Source: Candidatus Bathyarchaeota archaeon (GTDB lineage: Archaea; Thermoproteota; Bathyarchaeia; Bathyarchaeales; Bathyarchaeaceae). From it: DNA of 22,469 nucleotides. Each line of letters starts with the position of its first letter. Within the stretch, counting starts at the first letter, position 1. The notes beneath the pieces were generated by a model, which was not told the DNA's origin, did no database searches, and worked only from the letters and a program-made list of their open reading frames with translations. Shown one piece after another: positions 14,930 through 22,367 of this stretch. Made by a program: the position numbers and the translations under genes. The DNA lies in assembly GCA_029883255.1 (NCBI GenBank), contig JAOUJL010000010.1, forward strand, positions 1-22,469. The letters run 5' to 3'.

Positions 14930-17911
14930 TTGTATCAAATAGAAGATGAAATGCTCAAGTTATACATCCAGAAAATATTAGGTGTTGCTAGACGAGGCGA
15001 TGCAACAGAAGAGAGCTATTATTCTACTCTTAAAGACCTATTAATGGAGTTTGCTAAATCAACTAGTAAAAAGGACATCCATATCACCATTCTGCCAAAG
15101 AAGACAGAGGCAGGCAACCCAGATTTCCGAGTATGGGACGGAAAGCAGAAAATTGTCGGATATATAGAAGCAAAAACACCAGAGACCGAGCTAGACCAAA
15201 TTGAAAAAACAGATCAGATAAAACGCTACAAATCCACATTCAAAAATTTCATGTTAACCAATTTTTTTGAATTTAGGTTGTATAAGGACGGACTTCATAT
15301 CGGTCGAACTAAAATTGCTGACCCTATGTCCATTTACACTTTGAGGGGTACTCCCCCTGTTGAAAATAAAGAGGATTTTGAGAGTCTATTAGAAAAATTC
15401 TTTTCCTTTTCTTTTCCAAGCATTTCCTCAGCAGAGACTCTTGCTGTAGAGTTAGCAAAGAGAACCCGATTTTTGCGTGATGAAGTGATCGCTGAAGAAC
15501 TAAGAGAGGAAGAAAAGAATGGAATCGGAAAGATACATGGTTTTTATGAAGCATTTCACACATATCTAATTAGAGGATTAACGAAAGAACAATTTGCAGA
15601 TTTATACTCTCAAACAATCACATACGGTCTTTTTGCTTCTCGAACGCGTTGTGAAGGAGAATTTAATAGAAAAATTGCCGTTTATGATATTCCCCATACG
15701 ATAGGAATACTGAGAGAAATATTCGATTTTATTTCTCTAGGAGATTTGCCTCCTCAGTTAGAGTGGATTGTTGACGAAATCTCTAACGTCTTAGCTAATG
15801 TCGATGTGAAGAAAATATTCTCAGAGTTTTTCCGAAATAGAAAAGGAGAAGACCCTGTATTTCATTTCTATGAGACATTTCTTGCAAAATATGACCCTGA
15901 AGAAAGAGAAAAGAGAGGTGTGTTTTACACTCCTGAATCAGTCGTTTCATATATCGTCCGTTCTCTACATACAGTTCTGAAAGAGAAATTCGATTTAGAA
16001 AACGGATTGGCAAATGAAAAGGTCACAATATTAGACCCTGCCGCAGGAACACTAACGTTCTTAGCTGAAGCAATAAAAGAAGCGACAAAGGAAATCGTGT
16101 CAAAGTTTGGAGAAGGAATTAGAAAGAAGTTCATAGAAGAACATGTTCTAAAGAATTTCTATGCTTTTGAATTGATGGTTGCTCCATATGCTATTGGACA
16201 TCTCAAGATATCGTTTTTACTTAATGAATTAGGATACACCCTACAAGAAAATGAAAGAGTGAAATTCTATCTCACGAATACATTAGAATTAGAAGAGATA
16301 GAACAAACAGCATTGCCAGGTATGGCGTCTTTGGCTGAAGAAAGCAGAAAGGCGGGAGAAGTCAAAAAAAGAACACCGATCTGGGTTATTCTGGGCAATC
16401 CCCCCTATTCTGGCAGTTCAGCAAACAAGGGTAAATGGATAACTGGATTAATTGAAGACTATAAGTATGTTGATGGAAAACCGCTTGGAGAAAGAAACCC
16501 AAAGTGGTTGCAAGATGACTATGTAAAATTTATCAGATTTGCCCAATGGAAAATCAATCAAGTGGAAGAAGGAGTAATAGGTTACATAACTAATCACAGC
16601 TATTTAGATAATCCAACTTTTAGAGGAATGCGACGGCATTTGATGAAGAGTTTTGATGAAATTTACGTTCTGGATTTGCATGGCAATTCTTCGAAGAAGG
16701 AAAAATGTCCTGATGGAAGCAAAGATGAAAACGTCTTTTATATTAGGCAAGGCGTTGCTATTTCTCTGTATATCAAGAAAAAGAAGCGAAAAGATGTGGC
16801 AAGAGTCTATCATGCTGACCTTTGGGGGCTTCGCCAAGACAAGTACAATTGGCTTCTTGAAAATGACATTAAAACAACTAAATGGGAAAGATTGAAACCT
16901 CATTCTGAAGAGTATTTGTTCATTCCAAGAGATGAAGAATCAGCCCGAATCTATGCCAAATTCATAAAAGTCACCGATGTTTTCCCGTTATATTCTGTAG
17001 GAGTTCAAACACATCGTGACAAATTGGTGATTGACATTGACAAGGATTCTTTGAAGAAACGTATTCAGATGTTTAGGAACACTTCCATATCAGATGAACT
17101 AATCAGGAATAGCATAGGGTTAAAGGATACTGAAACTTGGAAGTTGAAGGAAAAACGTCAAAAAATCAAAGCAGACCATGATTGGGAAAAAAGGATCATA
17201 CCAATTTTCTTTAGACCATTTGATATTCGATGGATATTCTGTCACGATGATGTAGTGGATCGTGCACGCCGAAGGGTTATGAGTCATATGATGCAAGAAA
17301 ACTTGGGATTTAACGGCATGAGGCAATATGCTTATGAAGTGAACAACTACAACTATGCGTTGGTTTCAAGCGGAGTAACTGATTCACGCATTTTCATTAG
17401 CAATAAGGGTGCGGCATACTTGTTTCCACTGTATCTTTACCCCAATATCAACTCGAAGAAACCAAACCTTAACCCAAGACTTCTCAGATCTTTGGAGAAA
17501 ACCTATGGCAAGAAACCTGAACCAGTGGAGGTGTTCTATTATGTTTACGGAGTGCTTTTTTCCAACATTTATCGCAACAAGTATGCCGAGTTCTTAAAAA
17601 CTAACTTCCCAAGAGTGCCATTTCCCAAAGATTATGAGCTCTTCAAGAATATCAGCAAGATGGGCAGTAGGCTCGTGGAGTTGCACCTATTGAAATCAGA
17701 AAGGTTAGGCACTCCTATCGCCAAATTTCAGGGAAAAGGAAGCAGCGTAGTGAAAGGGACACCAGTATACAAAAGAAATAGGGTCTATATCAACGAAAAG
17801 CAGTATTTCGAAGGAGTAAAAAGAGAAATCTGGGATTATCAAATAGGTGGATATGAGGTCTTATCCAAATGGCTTAAAGAAAGAATAGGAAACTGTCTCT
17901 TGAGGATATAA
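14930..17911 (+). CDS. Helicase-less restriction-methylation enzyme (type IIG/ISP-like)
   Basis: The intact part is 993 residues and combines restriction and N6-adenine methylation. An N-terminal PD-(D/E)XK nuclease shows D65, E80 and K82 (PDFRVWDG ... GYIEAK). A helical connector follows. The methyltransferase core has FYTPESVVSYIV near 333, the SAM loop DPAAGT at 369-374, and the catalytic NPPY at 490-493. The C-terminal half is the target-recognition region of type ISP-like enzymes. No helicase motifs lie between nuclease and methylase, unlike classical type ISP proteins, so it resembles type IIG. TTG at 14930 directly follows an in-frame stop; ATG at 14951 is the other start. A frame change near 17881 cuts the C-terminus, which continues in another frame to 18051. 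No separate methylase or specificity gene is nearby. Confidence 0.88.
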   Translation: MYQIEDEMLKLYIQKILGVARRGDATEESYYSTLKDLLMEFAKSTSKKDIHITILPKKTEAGNPDFRVWDGKQKIVGYIEAKTPETELDQIEKTDQIKRYKSTFKNFMLTNFFEFRLYKDGLHIGRTKIADPMSIYTLRGTPPVENKEDFESLLEKFFSFSFPSISSAETLAVELAKRTRFLRDEVIAEELREEEKNGIGKIHGFYEAFHTYLIRGLTKEQFADLYSQTITYGLFASRTRCEGEFNRKIAVYDIPHTIGILREIFDFISLGDLPPQLEWIVDEISNVLANVDVKKIFSEFFRNRKGEDPVFHFYETFLAKYDPEEREKRGVFYTPESVVSYIVRSLHTVLKEKFDLENGLANEKVTILDPAAGTLTFLAEAIKEATKEIVSKFGEGIRKKFIEEHVLKNFYAFELMVAPYAIGHLKISFLLNELGYTLQENERVKFYLTNTLELEEIEQTALPGMASLAEESRKAGEVKKRTPIWVILGNPPYSGSSANKGKWITGLIEDYKYVDGKPLGERNPKWLQDDYVKFIRFAQWKINQVEEGVIGYITNHSYLDNPTFRGMRRHLMKSFDEIYVLDLHGNSSKKEKCPDGSKDENVFYIRQGVAISLYIKKKKRKDVARVYHADLWGLRQDKYNWLLENDIKTTKWERLKPHSEEYLFIPRDEESARIYAKFIKVTDVFPLYSVGVQTHRDKLVIDIDKDSLKKRIQMFRNTSISDELIRNSIGLKDTETWKLKEKRQKIKADHDWEKRIIPIFFRPFDIRWIFCHDDVVDRARRRVMSHMMQENLGFNGMRQYAYEVNNYNYALVSSGVTDSRIFISNKGAAYLFPLYLYPNINSKKPNLNPRLLRSLEKTYGKKPEPVEVFYYVYGVLFSNIYRNKYAEFLKTNFPRVPFPKDYELFKNISKMGSRLVELHLLKSERLGTPIAKFQGKGSSVVKGTPVYKRNRVYINEKQYFEGVKREIWDYQIGGYEVLSKWLKERIGNCLLRI

Positions 17912-18051
17912 AGCATTTTTGCAAGGTTGCAACTGTGCTTGAAAAGACAATTGAAATCCAAGATGAAATAGATAAATTATACCTAAATGTCGAGAAGGAT
18001 ACCATACCCTTCAAAGAAGACAATGTAAGCATAGAGAAATACACAAAATAA
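17881..18051 (+). pseudogene. Frameshifted C-terminal tail of the restriction enzyme
   Basis: In the frame starting at 17881 the DNA encodes 56 residues beginning KNRKLSLEDIKHF and continuing EKTIEIQDEIDKLY, then stops at 18049-18051. This is the usual ending of LlaBIII-like enzymes, which carry SLEDI and a helix ending in IQxEID after the KWLK segment. The main frame instead ends GNCLLRI at 17911. One missing base in the A/G-rich stretch 17876-17886 explains the change. It could be a mutation, an assembly error or, less likely, frameshifting during translation. Confidence 0.8.
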
Positions 18052-18470
18052 TTGTGAACGTTTGAAAACTGAGAAGGTTGCGGAGCGTGCGCATTCTCTG
18101 CTTTCATTTTCGTTATCGTTTTATTTGGCACAATTTCTGGTTGTTACTAGAAGGACAGCGGATATTGGATTTCTGTGAAAGGTCTACGTAGGCGGGGCTT
18201 TTGGAAAACGGCCTTAACTCGCATCGGTGGGAGTTTGGCGAGAGCCAAACGAATTTCTCGTTTACTATTAGTCAAAATAATACTACATTCATCTGTGTTT
18301 TTGCAGAGTGCTGAAGCTTCTCTGGGAGGGTGTATTAGTAGAGGGAGGGAAAGTCCCTCTCGCGCGTAGAGACCGAAGAGATTCCCGTTCTCTTATTCAC
18401 GGGTGGTTGTTTTTGGGGTTGTCACAAAAATCCCCTTGACGAGATATAGTATAATAGTAATTCAACTCTC
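18052..18470. other. Gap with stable hairpins; possible structured RNA
   Basis: No good gene is seen. A perfect 7-bp stem, GTTTGGC/GCCAAAC, closes a GAGA (GNRA-type) tetraloop at 18233-18250. AGAGGGA/TCCCTCT forms a 7-bp stem at 18340-18360, directly followed by a CGCGCG tract at 18361-18366. Whether they belong to one RNA cannot be told from sequence. Confidence 0.35.
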
Positions 18471-18617
18471 GTGGAAATGGTTCTTTTTGGGCGATTATCG
18501 GTTTCTTGGGGTTATTTTGTGAAAAGGAGGATTCTAAGGTGGGGCAAAAACTGTTTTTGGAGGAACGCGTGGGAACCCTTAAATAAGCTCAAATCTCTCT
18601 TTTCACGGGGGTTTTGA
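18471..18617 (+). CDS. Possible small basic protein A (48 codons)
   Basis: The frame starts at GTG 18471 (ATG 18477 is in frame) and encodes a basic, Trp- and Arg-rich peptide with RRILRWGK in the middle. A TATA-like ATATAGTATAAT stretch lies at 18444-18455, which would give a leaderless mRNA. The TGA stop at 18615-18617 touches the GTG of the next small frame. No family is recognised, and the frame may be chance. Confidence 0.25.
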   Translation: MEMVLFGRLSVSWGYFVKRRILRWGKNCFWRNAWEPLNKLKSLFSRGF

Positions 18618-18764
18618 GTGAAAGTTCGATTAAAAATAAGAGATCGTGGGAAGCGTGGTTACGACATAAGTAGCGTTCCTTTCACGAGGCTGGAGAAGGC
18701 AAGCAAGTATAGAAAGAAGCGTTGGGAACTGAAGGGTGATTGGTTGGTTTTGGAGGCTTTTTAA
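18618..18764 (+). CDS. Possible small basic protein B (48 codons)
   Basis: GTG 18618 begins a 48-residue basic peptide with VKVRLKIRDRGKRGYDISS at its start and WELKGDWLVLEAF at its end. A CTTAAATA element at 18578-18585 lies 33 bases before the start. The alternation of charged and hydrophobic residues looks protein-like. It directly follows the stop of the preceding small frame. Function is unknown; a small nucleic-acid-binding protein is only a guess from its charge. Confidence 0.4.
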   Translation: MKVRLKIRDRGKRGYDISSVPFTRLEKASKYRKKRWELKGDWLVLEAF

Positions 18765-18852
18765 CTGAAAAATCTATTAGTAAAGCGCGTGCGTGTATCT
18801 ACTAACAAAAATCTCTTAAGTAGTCTTAGAGTTATATGGAGTATGATCAAAA

Positions 18853-19371
18853 ATGGGAGCTCGCGAGAAAATTTTTACGCTATTGGGAACATTAGCTCTG
18901 CCTATTGGAGTAATTCTCCTAGCGCTGGGGGTGTACGGGCTTGCAGGGGGAACGGCGCTCGCGCACTTTACATTTTCTATTCATATTCCATATGTTCTTG
19001 AAGCAGTCTTAAGCGACCAAGAAGCAGCCCTGGCTTTTTCAGTAACTGGGATATTAATTTTGTTTTGTGGAATAGCGGTAGCTCATATCGTTATCAAACC
19101 TTCGGTATTGATTTGGTTTTTAGGAGTTCTGGCATCATGTTCTCTGGTTGTACCTGCTGTTTTCTTTGGGATGGGAAATTATTTAACCGGTGGCATCCTT
19201 GCAAATGTGTTCGGTTATCCAGCTCTCGCTATGACGTTCATTTGGCTTACGACGGAAGCCGAAGAAATAACGTTCGAATCAATGAAGCATACTATACTCT
19301 TGACTTTACTATTAATCGGGATAATTGTTTGTCTCTTAGTCGGCTTAGATTTTGGGCTAGATCTTTTCTAG
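18853..19371 (+). CDS. Integral membrane protein, unknown function
   Basis: This 172-residue protein has about four to five membrane helices, roughly at residues 9-32, 63-80, 84-105, 112-132 and 144-166. No signature motif or known family is recognised. It starts at ATG 18853 with no clear ribosome site. TTATATGG about 20 bases upstream could be a TATA element. It ends 27 bases before the convergent recombinase gene, and that short gap contains an 8-base CG tract (19387-19394). Confidence 0.7.
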   Translation: MGAREKIFTLLGTLALPIGVILLALGVYGLAGGTALAHFTFSIHIPYVLEAVLSDQEAALAFSVTGILILFCGIAVAHIVIKPSVLIWFLGVLASCSLVVPAVFFGMGNYLTGGILANVFGYPALAMTFIWLTTEAEEITFESMKHTILLTLLLIGIIVCLLVGLDFGLDLF

Positions 19372-19397
19372 AAGCAGATATGAAGAGCGCGCGCTTC

Positions 19398-20768
19398 CTA
19401 GGTTCTCGGCTTTCTTCTGCGCTGACTTTTTATTCTCTCTTCTAGTTTCTTGAATTTCTTCTCAGCGTTTTCCATAGTTTCTAGATCCTCTTTGACCAGT
19501 TCTGCTAAGGCCTCTTTTTGTGTTATGCCCATTTTCTTGGCGATCTCTTCTAATTTTTTGGATATGTAGGGAGAGATCTCGACTTTCAGTGGGCGTAGTC
19601 TTTCGTCAGAATAGGCGTCCATGTAATCTTCTTTGAGGTAGTTCAGTATTGTCTTGAGGTTTTCAGGGGCGTCAAAGCTGTTCACGAATTCCACTAGAGG
19701 CTGCAGTCTTTCAAGTTCCTGTTTCGTCCTGATGTTTTCCTCAGAGATGGTGTCAGTTATCAGTCTTTGCCGAGTCAGTTCCTCCTGAAGCTTGTTTACT
19801 GCACTTTTCAGGGACTCGATTTTTTCTGTCTCTACTCTTGGCTGTTCTTTTATGGTTTGGAATCTTTTCAGTTGGGTGAACTTCTTTTGGAGATTAACGG
19901 TTGTCAAGTAGGTGTCGTCAGATTGGGGTATGGCTTTTCCACAGAGTTTTTTTCCTGCTGTCAAGCCGATTCCTGAATCTATGGCTGCGGAGAGAAGCAT
20001 CTTTCTGAAACAGTGGAATGTTAGGCTTTTACCATTCATGGCAATTTTGGATTTTTCAGCTAGTCTTTGCAATAGTCTGTTAAGCCATTCATCTGAAATG
20101 TGACTCTTTCCATTCGAGGGGAATAGGTAAGGATTGCCATTCTTTCGTTCTAATGTGGGCAAGTAGGCTCTCAGCAGATCTGCGGTTTCTTGGCTTAAGA
20201 ATCCGTGTGCTATGATTTCTTCTTTGCCTGTTGTTAAGTCAAATGGGATTGGTGGTTCCTGGTTTAATGGTGAGAGATCGTCTTTTTTGAGTTTCATGAA
20301 GTCGCTTATCCTTAGCCCCAGGTCTGTTGCCATGCTTAGTATGACTCTTTCTCTGAGGTCTGCAACCGCGAACATTTTCCTGACGTGTTCGATTCTTAAG
20401 GGGAAACTTTTGGATGTCTTGACTGTTTTGGTTACTTTGCTTCCTGCTCTGATTCTTACGGGCATTTGATAGAACCTGAAGAGCTGCCTTATTCCGATGG
20501 TCAGGTTTCTTGAGCTATTAGTAGAATATCCTTGCGACAAGAGGTAGCTGTGAAAATTCTCTATTTCTTTTCCGAACCTTGCAGCTCTATTCTTGTATTC
20601 AATGAGATTCTCTCCTGCTCTCTGGGTTAGGTCATCTTTTCTCATTTCAAGGATCTCTTCTGCACTTTTGCCGTACCATTCACAGAACTTTTTGATTCCA
20701 TGTCTGTATCCTTTTTTGGTGTTTGGATTTTGAACTGAATCTAGGAACTCTTGAACACTCAACTTCAC
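19398..20768 (-). CDS. Tyrosine recombinase with coiled coil and RHH-like tail
   Basis: This 456-residue protein has an N-terminal core-binding domain (about residues 5-105) and a catalytic domain (about 120-300) with R153 (GLRISDF), K181, H252 and R255 (HCFR), K278 where many relatives have His, and nucleophile Y287 (DDTYL). A coiled coil follows (about 312-361). Residues about 393-430 (PLKVEISPYISKKLEEIAKKMG then TQKEALAELVKEDLE) have a strand-helix-helix pattern like ribbon-helix-helix DNA-binding proteins, followed by a basic end. All catalytic positions are filled, so it is probably active, perhaps as an integrase of a plasmid or virus. The start is GTG 20768 with AAGGAGGT on the minus strand (20777-20784) eight bases away. 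No attachment site was found. Confidence 0.85.
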   Translation of the reverse strand: MKLSVQEFLDSVQNPNTKKGYRHGIKKFCEWYGKSAEEILEMRKDDLTQRAGENLIEYKNRAARFGKEIENFHSYLLSQGYSTNSSRNLTIGIRQLFRFYQMPVRIRAGSKVTKTVKTSKSFPLRIEHVRKMFAVADLRERVILSMATDLGLRISDFMKLKKDDLSPLNQEPPIPFDLTTGKEEIIAHGFLSQETADLLRAYLPTLERKNGNPYLFPSNGKSHISDEWLNRLLQRLAEKSKIAMNGKSLTFHCFRKMLLSAAIDSGIGLTAGKKLCGKAIPQSDDTYLTTVNLQKKFTQLKRFQTIKEQPRVETEKIESLKSAVNKLQEELTRQRLITDTISEENIRTKQELERLQPLVEFVNSFDAPENLKTILNYLKEDYMDAYSDERLRPLKVEISPYISKKLEEIAKKMGITQKEALAELVKEDLETMENAEKKFKKLEERIKSQRRRKPRT

Positions 20769-20772
20769 TCAT

Positions 20773-20796
20773 CCACACCTCCTTTATCTTGTGTGG
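20773..20796 (-). promoter_or_regulatory. Hairpin holding the recombinase ribosome-binding site
   Basis: In the minus-strand mRNA, CCACAC and GTGTGG form a 6-bp stem with a 12-base loop. The loop and the base of the stem contain GGAGGT, the ribosome site for the GTG at 20768. The fold could modulate recombinase translation. Confidence 0.4.
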
Positions 20797-21040
20797 TATA
20801 TCAATGTTTCCAAAAAACCAACTAATCGTAAGGTCTGCTCCCGATATTCCGAGTCTGCGCGCGCGAGCGCTATTTCCTTTTGCGTGTCTTCATCAATAGG
20901 TTTAGGGAATCATTTGCTTAGGGACAAGAGTATTCTTGCTTGATTTTTCTTATCAACTAATATAGTAAGTTTCCCAAAGATAGAATTCTGAGGAATAGAA
21001 AACTACTTGATTTCATGTGTAATCTATTTAATGGTGATAG

Positions 21041-21556
21041 GTGGTGCAACATACAAAGAGAATAGCCATTGCTACTGTTTTTGGCGCTTTAATATTCGTG
21101 TCTAAGACTCTTGTACCGTCACCAGTCAACAAAATGATTGTTGTTGTTCAAGCTCTTCTGCTTGCTTTGAGTTCGCTGCTTCTAAGAAGACTCGGCGCCA
21201 CTTATTCGGGGTTAATAGGAGGAGTCTTGACAGCTCTGTGGAATTTGGCTCTTGCTCCTTTTTCCTTTGTGTTTGCACTCCTGTTTGGTCTTCTTGTTGA
21301 TGGACTTTTCTTTGTGTTGAACGTTAACATTCCAGGGAAAGAAGTAAACACCATTAGGATAGTTGCTGCTATGACGCTAGCCACTGCTTTCGTTGGAGTT
21401 TTAAGCTACTACTCAACTACCCTCCTGATTGAACTAATTCCACGAAACCTCGTAATGGAGATAATCATACTAGTTGTGGGTACGGCTAGTGGTGCTCTAG
21501 CTGGCTATGTCGCTTCAGTCATATGGAACAGATATCTGAAAAATATTAGGTTGTAA
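21041..21556 (+). CDS. Membrane protein resembling ECF transporter S components
   Basis: This 171-residue protein has five to six membrane helices. The early segment RIAIATVFGALIFVSKTLV and a glycine-rich second region (SGLIGGVLTALWNLALAPFSF) resemble substrate-binding S components of energy-coupling-factor transporters. The size is right for that group. No EcfA or EcfT gene is in the window, which is usual for group II systems with a shared module. The ligand cannot be inferred. Start is GTG 21041, following GGTGAT; a second in-frame GTG comes directly after. The match is by pattern, so other small transporter families are possible. Confidence 0.55.
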   Translation: MVQHTKRIAIATVFGALIFVSKTLVPSPVNKMIVVVQALLLALSSLLLRRLGATYSGLIGGVLTALWNLALAPFSFVFALLFGLLVDGLFFVLNVNIPGKEVNTIRIVAAMTLATAFVGVLSYYSTTLLIELIPRNLVMEIIILVVGTASGALAGYVASVIWNRYLKNIRL

Positions 21557-21566
21557 ACGTCTCTGT

Positions 21567-21575
21567 CGCGCGCGC
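21567..21575. repeat. 9-base alternating CG tract
   Basis: CGCGCGCGC lies 11 bases after the ECF-S-like gene and before the promoter of the PRC-barrel gene. A similar 9-base tract lies at 20857-20865, in the gap on the other side of the same gene. Confidence 0.8.
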
Positions 21576-21625
21576 AGAACACACGTCCAAAACTTTTTAT
21601 TCACATTAATAAATATCAAGATCTC

Positions 21626-21919
21626 GTGGAAAAAATGGTTGAAGTTAGTAAAATTAACGGGATGAAAGTAATTACCACAGATGCTTTTACAATTGGCGAA
21701 GTTACTGGGGCTGAGGTTGACGCAGGATTGTGGCAGATTACACACTTACATGTTGCGTTGACAAATGAAACAACGAAGGAACTTGGATTCAAGAAACCAT
21801 TTCTTGGTCATTTGACTGTTTGTCTGCCAGTTCATATTGTTAAGTCAACAGGCGATGTGATCACGCTTAACAAGCAGTTAGAACAACTGAAAGTTCTACC
21901 AGAATGTAAACACGGCTGA
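21626..21919 (+). CDS. PRC-barrel domain protein
   Basis: This small soluble protein of about 97 residues (94 from the ATG at 21635) has the PRC-barrel pattern: an opening strand SKINGMKVITTD, then FTIGEVTGAEVDAGLWQITHLHV, and a later strand with LTVCLPVHIVKSTGDVITL. Free-standing archaeal PRC-barrel proteins are small adaptors whose partners are mostly unknown, some linked to RNA metabolism or cell division. The GTG at 21626 and ATG at 21635 are both possible. A TTTTTATT element near 21594 lies about 30 bases upstream. It is followed by a long gap, so it is probably a single-gene transcript. Confidence 0.75.
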   Translation: MEKMVEVSKINGMKVITTDAFTIGEVTGAEVDAGLWQITHLHVALTNETTKELGFKKPFLGHLTVCLPVHIVKSTGDVITLNKQLEQLKVLPECKHG

Positions 21920-22367
21920 AAAATAATAAAAAATGAGATCACACGTGAGCTAGTCCAAAATCGATCTCACTAAGAATACAGAGTACTAGCAGAGGCTAAA
22001 GAACAACAGCGTCTACTAATGAAGAGACTAGCGGAGAGTATCACAACCGAAGGTTTGGGCCTATCCAAACGGGTGCGCACCAAGAAACTAACAGCAACAC
22101 ATTATTTCTTCGCAGCAGACGAGAGGACCTCTACCCGGTGTTGTACATACTATCTCGCAACCACAGACATCACAGACGTATACACAATTTTTCTCAGACT
22201 TCTTCATCTTGGTTTTTTCTTTTTTCGGCATTCAACCACCAAAAGTCTGTGCGAATGCGCGTGCTTTTAAGGTTTTGTGACTGTTGTCACACAGTTACAC
22301 ATATTTAAAAGCTTGTACTGTTCCAAATTAGAATGCGCAAACTAACTAGTGAAAGGGTTGTTATAAA
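21920..22367. other. Intergenic region upstream of the ferritin-like gene
   Basis: No gene is supported; the frame at 22019-22270 has no domain. TGAGATC/GATCTCA form an inverted repeat at 21934-21969. TGTGAC/GTCACA form a 6-bp repeat at 22276-22291, just before the TATA element at 22301-22310. Confidence 0.5.
22276..22310 (+). promoter_or_regulatory. Operator-like repeat and TATA box of the ferritin-like gene
   Basis: The inverted repeat TGTGAC-TGTT-GTCACA (22276-22291) ends 10 bases before ATATTTAAAA (22301-22310). The start codon lies 58 bases after the TATA element, so this mRNA has a leader of about 30 bases. A metal-dependent regulator would suit a ferritin-like gene, but this is a guess. 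Confidence 0.45.

Noticed and set aside
18340..18366. RNase P RNA: GGGAAAGTCCCTCT resembles the conserved GAGGAAAGUCC of its CR-I region
   Set aside because: I could not find the partner CR-V motif (of the type ACAGAA...GGCUUA) within the following 400 bases, and the similar bases are explained by a simple hairpin.
3647..20768. A single integrated element bounded by the two recombinases
   Set aside because: I found no matching attachment repeats or tRNA genes at either end, and the genes between look like ordinary surface and metabolic genes.
22019..22270. 83-residue plus-strand ORF before the ferritin-like gene
   Set aside because: Low-complexity composition, no domain, and it overlaps the likely regulatory region.
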